From: S012-113 sp965368405
Lineage (GTDB): Bacteria > Bacteroidota > Bacteroidia > Cytophagales > Cyclobacteriaceae
Assembly (NCBI GenBank): GCA_965368405.1
Contig: CBDUMS010000102.1
Span: 1 to 10,242 of the forward strand
Reading direction: 5' to 3'
Length of the DNA: 10,242 bases
Numbering within the stretch: the stretch's first letter is position 1; each line of letters starts with the position of its first letter. The position numbers and the translations under genes were made by a program. Positions 1 through 5,518 of the stretch are shown here, one piece after another. Under the pieces are notes generated by a model that was not told where the DNA came from, did no database searches, and was given only the letters and a program-made list of their open reading frames with translations.

Positions 1-99
1 AATGTTATCAATAATAGTCCTAATGGGCAGGTGCCTCAGTACGGCGTAATCGCCCAAGCTGACGATGAAGGAGGAGACTTTATTTTTTTAAGAAAGTAG
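1..99 (+). CDS. possible C-terminal end of a truncated gene, function unknown
   Basis: Frame 1 is open from the window edge for 32 codons and stops at TAG 97-99; the other two plus-strand frames hit stops quickly. The predicted tail ends in DDEGGDFIFLRK. It would converge with the DUF3667 gene, whose stop lies about 30 bases further on, a normal gene arrangement. The piece is too short to assign to any family, and a short open frame at a window edge can arise by chance, so the coding call is tentative. Confidence 0.4.
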   Translation, partial: NVINNSPNGQVPQYGVIAQADDEGGDFIFLRK

Positions 100-129
100 A
101 GGCTGGTTCTTATACCCTAGCTAAGAAAC

Positions 130-1239
130 CTAATAGGTGTAAATTGAAACAATAAACTCAAGCAACACCGCAATCAATAATACACAACAGTACAACACCC
201 CTGTCGCAAAAAATTTCATGAGCGTTTTAAACCAACCTTGACTATAGACGTTTAAGTAACTAAAGTAAGAATGAACCGTTACAATTAATAATGAAGCTAG
301 AATGGTAATTGTGGACGCATTACCTTCAGGTAGCCAATACATTGCCATTAAGAACGCAAGACCATAGATCAAGTAGGCGAATGAGTGTAGATGTAAAGCA
401 TGAACCAGATGAGTAATATAGTATTGGTTACGACGCAGGTAAAAAAGCTTTAGTATCAAAGCGAAAATAGGTAGTGTGAAGAGCATCATGATCGGTAGAT
501 TCTTCAACATTTGACTTATTACCACCTGGCCTTCTGCTCGATCTAAACGAATTAGTTGTCTAGTAAACTTATATTCGAAGTTGCTTAAAGAGCTCGTATC
601 GAGCGAATCCAATACTTCTTGAACTGTGTAGTTATAATCATTTCGCATTTGCATGTAGGCTGCGATATTTTCTTCGGTCAGAAACTCTTGTGTTGTGTCT
701 GGCTTTTTAATGGTGAAAGCGTAATTAGGGTCATCAACGTTCTTTTTTTCGGGTGTAAGTTTATATACACTATCTTCTTCAAGTTCAGAAAAATCGCCTG
801 CCAGCACATTGTCCAATACAGCTTTACTAGAGTCGGGCAATGCATCAGCACTCCGTTCGAAATCTGATATACTTTCTTCTAGTAAGTCGCTACTCACCAT
901 GCTAAAAACAAAAAAGAAGACAAGGCTAACGATTAAGTAAAGGCGTATTGGGTTAACAAACGAAGCCCTTTTTCCTTGGATAAATTTAATTGTGAGATAG
1001 CCTGGTTTTAAAAAGAAAGGCAGCAGGCTCATTGAGAATTTAGAATCTAAAGAGAAATAATTATTCAGAAAATCAATTACTAAGGTTGCGAAGGAAGCGC
1101 GGTTATGATTGTTTTCTTGTCCACAGTTAGGACAATAATTATAAGATTCATCAAACGTAGTCCCGCAATTTAAACAATAGTCCGACTTGCGTCGCTTTTT
1201 GCTGAGAGAGGTAATCTTAATGGCTTTTTTGGCCTTCAC
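130..1239 (-). CDS. DUF3667 zinc-ribbon membrane protein
   Basis: A 369-residue protein of the DUF3667 type, whose biochemical role is unknown. A basic N-terminus leads into a zinc ribbon with CxxC pairs at C22/C25 and C36/C39 (CLNCG...CPNCGQ). The family-typical segment follows, including FFLKPG and a GKRASFVNPIRLY stretch at about 89-101. Hydrophobic segments lie near 97-115, 246-266, 284-303, 308-326 and 341-366. An acidic, probably non-membrane region of about 120 residues (118-240) separates the first from the rest. The start is a GTG at 1239: no in-frame ATG occurs before residue 70, and the zinc ribbon would be lost by a later start. It lies 105 bases downstream of the response regulator on the same strand and could be co-transcribed with it, since I see no convincing terminator between them. 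Family assignment is confident; function is not known. Confidence 0.85.
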   Translation of the reverse strand: MKAKKAIKITSLSKKRRKSDYCLNCGTTFDESYNYCPNCGQENNHNRASFATLVIDFLNNYFSLDSKFSMSLLPFFLKPGYLTIKFIQGKRASFVNPIRLYLIVSLVFFFVFSMVSSDLLEESISDFERSADALPDSSKAVLDNVLAGDFSELEEDSVYKLTPEKKNVDDPNYAFTIKKPDTTQEFLTEENIAAYMQMRNDYNYTVQEVLDSLDTSSLSNFEYKFTRQLIRLDRAEGQVVISQMLKNLPIMMLFTLPIFALILKLFYLRRNQYYITHLVHALHLHSFAYLIYGLAFLMAMYWLPEGNASTITILASLLIVTVHSYFSYLNVYSQGWFKTLMKFFATGVLYCCVLLIAVLLEFIVSIYTY

Positions 1240-1344
1240 GCTTGAATTAAAATAGGTTAGACCCTTAAATTAAGCACATTATTTCTAAACCTTATCAACG
1301 CTACCAAAGATTTGTCGATTAGAAAGCTGTTTAGCGGCCTTCAA

Positions 1345-2034
1345 TTATTCTTTTACAAGAAACTTAAAACCAACCCCGTGATGGTTAATAATTTCTATCT
1401 TATCGGATTCAGCAAAATACTTTCGGAGCCGTGATATAAACACATCAAGACTGCGTCCAATGAAATAATCATCATCTCCCCATACGGCTTTAAGAATTTC
1501 TTCTCGCTTAATTAATTGATTCTTGTTTCGGATTAAATATTGGAGAAGATCTCCTTCTTTTCCAGTTAGTTTCCGAGTTGTATTTGCGACACTTAGTTCC
1601 AGATCTGTAAAACTAAACTTTACTTCTGAGTTCAGATCATTGCCATCCAGATCGGATAAACTCGTTGCAGATCTTTTTAGAAAGACTTCGATGCGAAGAA
1701 CCAGCTCTGTAAAATTGAAAGGCTTTGTAATGTAATCGTCGCCTCCACTTAAAAACCCTTCGATGACATCTTGTTCTAAAGACTTGGCAGTTAGAAACAG
1801 TATTGGGGTATGATCACTAACCTGTCTAATTTGTTTGGCACAACTAAACCCGTCAGTTTTTGGTAGCATAACATCCAGAATACAGAGTTTATGAATCGCC
1901 GGGTCGAAGAGCTCAAGTGCTTCGGCTCCGTTCTCGGCATGGCTCACGTCGTATCCTTGGTTCGTAAGGTTATCCTTAATTACAAAAGCAAGGCTCTCAT
2001 CGTCCTCAACCAAAAGAAGGTGTGCTTTAGACAT
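1345..2034 (-). CDS. OmpR/PhoB-family response regulator
   Basis: A 229-residue cytoplasmic transcription factor with an N-terminal receiver (about 1-120) and a C-terminal winged-helix DNA-binding domain (about 130-228). The receiver has the full set of active residues: the acidic pocket E10/D11/D12, phospho-acceptor D54 (in LCILDVMLPKTDG), switch T82 (LFLTAKS) and K104 before P105 (YITKPF). The winged helix shows the family pattern ending in RSLDVFISRLRKYF and a GVGFKF tail. The ATG lies inside the end of the upstream kinase gene (8-base overlap), so the two are translationally linked and form a cognate pair. It resembles the RprY-type regulators of Bacteroidota, but that equivalence is not proven. 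The likely DNA target is the CATTAAC direct-repeat array between this operon and the DUF1573 gene, because OmpR-type regulators bind head-to-tail repeats about 10-11 bases apart. Confidence 0.93.
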   Translation of the reverse strand: MSKAHLLLVEDDESLAFVIKDNLTNQGYDVSHAENGAEALELFDPAIHKLCILDVMLPKTDGFSCAKQIRQVSDHTPILFLTAKSLEQDVIEGFLSGGDDYITKPFNFTELVLRIEVFLKRSATSLSDLDGNDLNSEVKFSFTDLELSVANTTRKLTGKEGDLLQYLIRNKNQLIKREEILKAVWGDDDYFIGRSLDVFISRLRKYFAESDKIEIINHHGVGFKFLVKE

Positions 2035-3286
2035 CTGTTTTTAGTTTTATGGTGAAAATACTGCCGGTGTCTACTTCGCTGATTAACGAAATACTGCCTT
2101 TAAGCTCATCGATAATTGTTTTTACATAATTTAATCCAATACCAAAACCTTTAACATCGTGTTGATTGTCGGTTTTAACCCGATAAAACTTATTGAATAT
2201 GTATTTCTGATCTTCTTTCGTAATACCCTTTCCATAGTCTTTAACCTTTGTTTCTATTATTCCGTTGTTATCTCTTGTTTCAATTTCAACAATAGCGGAA
2301 GAGCTATATTTTATGGCATTATCTATCAGGTTATAAAACACGTTAGCAAGGTGCGTTTGGTCGGCGATTACATCGAAGTATTGCGCATTGAGCGATAAGG
2401 TTAGTTTAGCTGCCGGTTGTGCAGCGCTAATATGTTCAACAACTTCGGTTAGTATTGCGTGTAGATCGACCTTTTCTCGTTTTAGAAGAAGATTATGGTT
2501 TTCTATTGATGCAAGCTGTAAAACACGATCGACCTGCTGTTTTAAACGTTTGTTTTCTTTTTTGATAATGCTGGCGTAAGTAAGGAGCCGCTCGGGGTTC
2601 TTAACAATGTTTACATCTTGCAATACGTCTGTGGCCACTTCGATGGTTGAAATGGGTGTTCTAAACTCATGCGTCATATTATTAATAAAATCTTTCTGTA
2701 CTTCTGACAGTCTTTTCTGCTTTAAAATCACAAATAGAGTATAGCCGAAAAACACCATGACCACCAACAAAACAGTAGTTGTAAAAGTCCAGATGCCCAT
2801 TTGATTGAGCAAGTATCGACCCTTGGATGGAAAATAGACACCAAAGTAGTAATTGCTTTCTGTCCAAACAGGTAGGTTTAGCAGTCTACTCGATAAGGCA
2901 TCATTAGAATCGGCGACATATTGATCAAAAACCATGCACTCGGTATCGCAATCATAAACGCCATATTCGAAGTCGGTTGCGATATCTCGTTGGGCAAACG
3001 CATCCTTTAACAATTGGTCGAGCAAATTAACATCGATGGGCTTGTTCAGCATCACAACATAATAATTACCCGTTAATTGCCGAATGGGGTTATTGTTTGG
3101 AGGGGCTATGTTGCTGTACGTATAGAATTTATTCGCAACCTGATATAAGGCAGCATTCACTTCCCGATGAAAATGATCCGTTTCCTGGTTAAAAGCCTTC
3201 CTTACCCAATACACTTGTGCAATGCCAATTCCCACAAGTGCAAGCGTAGCCAGGATTGCCAAATATCGGATTGAACTACTTCTCAT
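2027..3286 (-). CDS. membrane sensor histidine kinase
   Basis: A 419-residue inner-membrane kinase, first gene of a two-gene operon with the OmpR-type regulator. Transmembrane helices lie at about 7-25 and 166-188, enclosing a periplasmic sensor domain of about 140 residues that I cannot assign to a named fold. The dimerisation domain follows directly, with an H-box at H206 (MTHEFRTP); no separate HAMP domain is obvious. The ATPase domain has an N-box (N319-LIDN-A, D322/N323), a G1 box (D350-YGKG), an F-box (FNKFYRV) and a G2 box (GFGIG, 380-384), so the enzyme looks catalytically intact. The sensor domain contains a CxxxC pair (C113, C117) in a run of acidic residues, which could be redox- or metal-sensitive. 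The overall plan matches RprX-like kinases of Bacteroidota. The signal is unknown. Confidence 0.93.
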   Translation of the reverse strand: MRSSSIRYLAILATLALVGIGIAQVYWVRKAFNQETDHFHREVNAALYQVANKFYTYSNIAPPNNNPIRQLTGNYYVVMLNKPIDVNLLDQLLKDAFAQRDIATDFEYGVYDCDTECMVFDQYVADSNDALSSRLLNLPVWTESNYYFGVYFPSKGRYLLNQMGIWTFTTTVLLVVMVFFGYTLFVILKQKRLSEVQKDFINNMTHEFRTPISTIEVATDVLQDVNIVKNPERLLTYASIIKKENKRLKQQVDRVLQLASIENHNLLLKREKVDLHAILTEVVEHISAAQPAAKLTLSLNAQYFDVIADQTHLANVFYNLIDNAIKYSSSAIVEIETRDNNGIIETKVKDYGKGITKEDQKYIFNKFYRVKTDNQHDVKGFGIGLNYVKTIIDELKGSISLISEVDTGSIFTIKLKTDV

Positions 3287-3312
3287 AACCTTAAAACTAC
3301 ATCAAATTGAGC

Positions 3313-3383
3313 GATGAACACTGCCATTAACATATCATTAACAAATATTATGAATTCATTAACAGCCGTTGGTTTCGATTAAG
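3313..3383. promoter_or_regulatory. phased CATTAAC repeat array, candidate OmpR-type operator
   Basis: Exact CATTAAC copies start at 3325, 3336 and 3357. A degenerate copy (TATTATG) starts at 3346, so the core four are spaced 11, 10 and 11 bases. Weaker matches sit at 3313 (GATGAAC, 5/7) and 3377 (GATTAAG, 5/7). All point the same way and lie on one face of the helix, as expected for tandem binding of a phosphorylated OmpR/PhoB-family regulator. The array sits between the kinase-regulator operon and the divergent DUF1573 gene, so it could control either or both. Binding by the neighbouring regulator is inference. Confidence 0.6.
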
Positions 3384-3389
3384 CATTCT

Positions 3390-3416
3390 TTTGAACTGTT
3401 AGAAAAATATAGTTTC
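3390..3416 (+). promoter_or_regulatory. weak candidate promoter for the DUF1573 gene
   Basis: TTTG at 3390-3393 is followed after 16 bases by TAGTTTC (3410-3416), a partial match to the Bacteroidota -7 element TAnnTTTG that lacks the final G. The spacer is slightly short. A poor core promoter would fit dependence on an activator bound at the CATTAAC array just upstream. Confidence 0.3.
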
Positions 3417-3432
3417 ACTTAAATCAACAATA

Positions 3433-3834
3433 ATGAAAAAGAATTTTTTTATAGTACTCGTTACAGTTTTCTCTGTCGCTTTGGCAAGTCACTCAGTTAT
3501 TGGTTCTCTTCTTCCACGGGTAGGATCCATATTTACCTGGGAAAGTACAAGCTATGATTTTGGTAAGGTTAAGCTCAATAAACCAGTTGAACATGAGTTT
3601 AGCTTTAGAAATACGGGCGATCAACCGCTTATTATTTCGAAGGTTAAGGCGTCTTGTGGCTGCACCGTTGCTAATTACACCAAAGAACCCATAGCCCCGG
3701 GAGAGTATGGAAAAGTATCGGCACGCTATGATGCCGCCAAGGTAGGAACCTTTAATAAAACAGTTAGCGTAACAGCTAACACGGGCAACGAGGTTGTGGT
3801 TCTTAAAATAAATGGTGAGGTAATATCAGAATGA
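3433..3834 (+). CDS. secreted DUF1573 (Ig-like fold) protein
   Basis: A 133-residue exported protein made almost entirely of one DUF1573 domain, an Ig/ASH-like beta fold common in Bacteroidota. Residues 1-24 form a signal peptide (KK, then a hydrophobic core). The domain carries the family signature FDFG-like YDFGKVK at 41-47, FRNTGDQPL at 58-66 and SCGCT with C75 and C77, then the closing KINGEV. A CGC motif of this kind is typical of the family; its biochemical role is not established. The ATG is preceded by an A-rich stretch without a Shine-Dalgarno, as usual in this phylum. It is divergent from the two-component operon and shares its regulatory region, so it is a candidate target of that system. 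It is a single-gene unit closed by a strong terminator. Confidence 0.88.
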   Translation: MKKNFFIVLVTVFSVALASHSVIGSLLPRVGSIFTWESTSYDFGKVKLNKPVEHEFSFRNTGDQPLIISKVKASCGCTVANYTKEPIAPGEYGKVSARYDAAKVGTFNKTVSVTANTGNEVVVLKINGEVISE

Positions 3835-3854
3835 TTAAACGCTCAATAACAACG

Positions 3855-3887
3855 AAAAGGCGATAACTACGGTTATTGCCTTTTTTT
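3855..3887 (+). terminator. rho-independent terminator after the DUF1573 gene
   Basis: A 9-bp stem GGCGATAAC / GTTATTGCC (3859-3867 with 3872-3880, one G-T pair) with a TACG loop is followed directly by seven T residues (3881-3887). Four A residues precede the stem, extending the pairing. It separates the DUF1573 unit from the DinB gene. Confidence 0.88.
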
Positions 3888-3897
3888 ATGCCATCCA

Positions 3898-3907
3898 AGA
3901 ATATTCT
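3898..3907. promoter_or_regulatory. short palindrome upstream of the DinB-like gene
   Basis: AGAATATTCT is a perfect 10-base palindrome, about 27 bases before the DinB-like start codon. With the following AA it contains ATTCTAA, the same half-site found in the palindrome upstream of the NarL-type regulator (7896-7910), though with a different centre. It may be a weaker relative of that element or a chance A+T-rich palindrome. Confidence 0.2.
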
Positions 3908-3934
3908 AACTTAGTATTTCACAGACTTGTCAAT

Positions 3935-4444
3935 ATGAACCCTCGAGACGTCATAGAAGAATTAGCCCGCAATAAGGATGTAATTTATTCTCAGTTAAAT
4001 AATTTATCAAGCTCTAAATATCGCTTCAGGCCCAACCCAAAGCATTGGTCGATGATTGAGGTATTATGTCACCTGGTCGATGAGGAGGTAGAAGACTTTA
4101 GGGCTCGAGTAAAGCGGGTGCTCGAGAACCCAGAGGCGGAGCTTCCTAGTTTTAACCAAGTAGAATGGGTGAGTAGCAGAAATTATCAAGAACAAGATTT
4201 AGAGGATAAATTAAATGAGTTTATGATGGAGCGAGAAAAATCTATTGAGTTCCTCTCGTCTTTAGATAACCCTAACTGGGAAAGTGCGCACCATCACCCT
4301 AAAATGGGAGCAGTTACCGCAGCTTACTTTCTGCATAATTGGCTTGCCCATGATTATATTCATATACGCCAGCTTAACCGTATATCGCATGCGTTTTTAA
4401 TGGCCGAGTCGAATTATGACCTTAAGTACGCTGGCGATTTTTAA
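3935..4444 (+). CDS. DinB-superfamily metal-binding protein
   Basis: A 169-residue four-helix-bundle protein of the DinB/YfiT superfamily, whose members are divalent-metal proteins; some are thiol-dependent transferases, but most have no known substrate. The usual histidine triad is visible: H46 in the first conserved block (MIEVLCHLVDEE) and H139 plus H143 in the HDYIHIRQL block near the C-terminus. The PNPKHWSMIEVL stretch at about 33-44 matches the conserved W-S-x-x-E/Q segment. The length is normal for the family and there is no signal peptide, so it is probably cytoplasmic. The ATG follows an A+T-rich leader without a Shine-Dalgarno. It stands alone between the DUF1573 terminator and the TonB-linked operon, which gives no hint of substrate. 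Confidence 0.85.
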   Translation: MNPRDVIEELARNKDVIYSQLNNLSSSKYRFRPNPKHWSMIEVLCHLVDEEVEDFRARVKRVLENPEAELPSFNQVEWVSSRNYQEQDLEDKLNEFMMEREKSIEFLSSLDNPNWESAHHHPKMGAVTAAYFLHNWLAHDYIHIRQLNRISHAFLMAESNYDLKYAGDF

Positions 4445-4478
4445 TCTCTTGGAACAATAGTGCGCTTAGACGCGTTTA

Positions 4479-4495
4479 CTTAACATCTGTTTAAG
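4479..4495. promoter_or_regulatory. inverted repeat over the -33 region of the receptor operon
   Basis: CTTAA (4479-4483) and TTAAG (4491-4495) form a 5-base inverted repeat with a 7-base centre. It sits where the -33 element of the operon promoter should be, so a bound protein there would affect transcription. The arms are short and A+T-rich, and I do not recognise them as a Zur or Fur site. Confidence 0.2.
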
Positions 4496-4506
4496 ATAGT
4501 TTTAGT

Positions 4507-4514
4507 TAGCTTTG
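4507..4514 (+). promoter_or_regulatory. -7 promoter element (TAGCTTTG) of the TonB-linked operon
   Basis: TAGCTTTG matches the Bacteroidota -7 consensus TAnnTTTG exactly. It ends only 4 bases before the ATG at 4519, so transcription would begin at or next to the start codon, giving a leaderless mRNA. No TTG lies at the expected 17-23 base distance upstream, so activity may depend on an activator. Confidence 0.55.
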
Positions 4515-4518
4515 TAAG

Positions 4519-4917
4519 ATGATTAGGAGTGCGACCATAAAGAGGAGAATCCAGACTGCCGCTGCAGCATTCTTTATGTTAGCATATATTTTTGCGCTGA
4601 TTGGCAATCCGATTCATTTGCTACACCACGCAGATGGAGAAGAAATTTGCTTAGAGGCAGATAATGCATGCCACTTAAAACTTGTTCACGCTGATAATGT
4701 AAACGGCTGCGATCATGAGTCGCATTTTATTGAGGACAATAACCTTCAATGTGAGTTATGTGCAATCGCTTCAAGCTCGAAGCCAGCTCTGCTTGGTCCT
4801 GAGAAAATATTGCTCAAACCAGAAACCAGGCAACTCGGCTTTTTTCAGTACGAAGATTCTCCTGTTGATCGATCCCTTAGATCAGGACAAAACCGGGGTC
4901 CTCCATTTATTTCTTAG
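4519..4917 (+). CDS. small Cys/His-rich membrane-anchored or exported protein, DUF2946-like
   Basis: A 132-residue protein that I cannot assign to a named function. A basic N-terminus and a hydrophobic segment at about 12-29 form an uncleaved anchor or signal peptide. The next 50 residues are rich in metal ligands: H33, H36, H37, C44, C51, H52, H57, C64, H66, H69, and then a CxxC at C78/C81. The C-terminus has the RGPP motif (126-129). A short protein with an N-terminal anchor, a CxxC and a terminal R-x-PP motif recalls DUF2946-type proteins near metal-receptor genes, but similarity is partial. It is the first gene of a probable operon with the lipoprotein and TonB-dependent receptor. A periplasmic metal-binding role (zinc, copper or similar) is a reasonable inference. 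The ATG at 4519 is chosen because the next Met (residue 20) would cut into the hydrophobic segment. Confidence 0.75.
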   Translation: MIRSATIKRRIQTAAAAFFMLAYIFALIGNPIHLLHHADGEEICLEADNACHLKLVHADNVNGCDHESHFIEDNNLQCELCAIASSSKPALLGPEKILLKPETRQLGFFQYEDSPVDRSLRSGQNRGPPFIS

Positions 4918-4969
4918 CATTACGCCATTCTATGGCAAACAAATTATGTTTTACTAAGAAATTGAATAA

Positions 4970-5515
4970 ATGAAAAATTCATTATTAATCTCAATACTAT
5001 TATTATTTTCAATCGGGTTTATTGCTTGTGAAAAGGAAGACCCGATTATTCCAAACGAAGAAGAACTAATTACCACGCTAAAATTAAGCTTTCAGCCTGT
5101 AGGTGGAGGAAGCCCTGTTGAGTTTTCTTTTCAGGATCTGGATGGTGATGGCGGAAATGCACCTGTAATTACATCGGGCGTTCTAGCTCCTAATACCAGC
5201 TATACGTGTACCTTGGAATTATTGAACGAGTTGGAAACGCCTCCTGAGGATATCACTGAAGAAGTGGAAGAAGAAGGAGATGAACACCAGCTGTTTTATC
5301 AAATTTCAGATGCAAACCTTAGTTTTTCATATACAGATCAAGACAGTAATGGAAACCCTATTGGTATTATCACATCTTCCATGACAGGTGTGGCATCAAC
5401 GGGCTCTCTAACGGTTATTTTGCGCCATCAGCCCACTAAGCCAAATGATGGCACTGCAGATAATGCAGGCGGTGAAACCGACATTCAGGTTACCTTCGAT
5501 GTTATAATTCGCTAA
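4970..5515 (+). CDS. acidic receptor-linked lipoprotein
   Basis: A 181-residue lipoprotein. A signal peptide ends at a lipobox with the lipidated cysteine at C20 (GFIAC), followed by acidic residues, a pattern that in Bacteroidota can accompany surface or periplasmic lipoproteins. The mature part is acidic, with a cluster EDITEEVEEEGDEHQ at about 87-101, a DLDGDG segment near 58-63, and LRHQP and GGETDIQVTF near the C-terminus. This resembles a Bacteroidota family often annotated 'type 1 periplasmic binding fold', a label I would not trust as a function. Such proteins recur beside TonB-dependent receptors. Here it is 52 bases after the Cys/His-rich gene and 3 bases before the receptor. It probably helps the receptor capture its ligand at the outer membrane. 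The acidic DGDG and EEVEEE runs could bind cations, but that is speculation. Confidence 0.82.
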   Translation: MKNSLLISILLLFSIGFIACEKEDPIIPNEEELITTLKLSFQPVGGGSPVEFSFQDLDGDGGNAPVITSGVLAPNTSYTCTLELLNELETPPEDITEEVEEEGDEHQLFYQISDANLSFSYTDQDSNGNPIGIITSSMTGVASTGSLTVILRHQPTKPNDGTADNAGGETDIQVTFDVIIR

Positions 5516-5518
5516 AGA

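Noticed and set aside
110..142. Imperfect hairpin TTATACC / GGTGTAA around the end of the DUF3667 gene, candidate convergent terminator
   Set aside because: It overlaps the stop codon, has a wobble pair, an internal loop and a large loop, and has no T-run on either strand.
1039..1051. Palindrome TTTAGA-A-TCTAAA resembling the shared element
   Set aside because: It lies inside the coding sequence of the DUF3667 gene, is explained by its codons, and lacks the flanking bases of the intergenic copies.
1291..1312. Minus-strand AATCTTTG and TTTAGAAATAATG upstream of the DUF3667 gene, resembling a -7 box plus the shared element
   Set aside because: The -7 match has an A for the essential T and the similarity to the element fades after 7 bases; the spacing also differs.
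4924..4936. Small hairpin GCCAT-TCT-ATGGC between the Cys/His-rich gene and the lipoprotein gene
   Set aside because: It has only 5 bp and is not followed by a T-run; there is no support for a terminator or riboswitch, and the genes look co-transcribed.
4715..4957. Alternative 80-codon frame overlapping the Cys/His-rich gene
   Set aside because: It is an out-of-frame shadow without family features; the main frame has a coherent anchor, Cys/His motif and RGPP ending.
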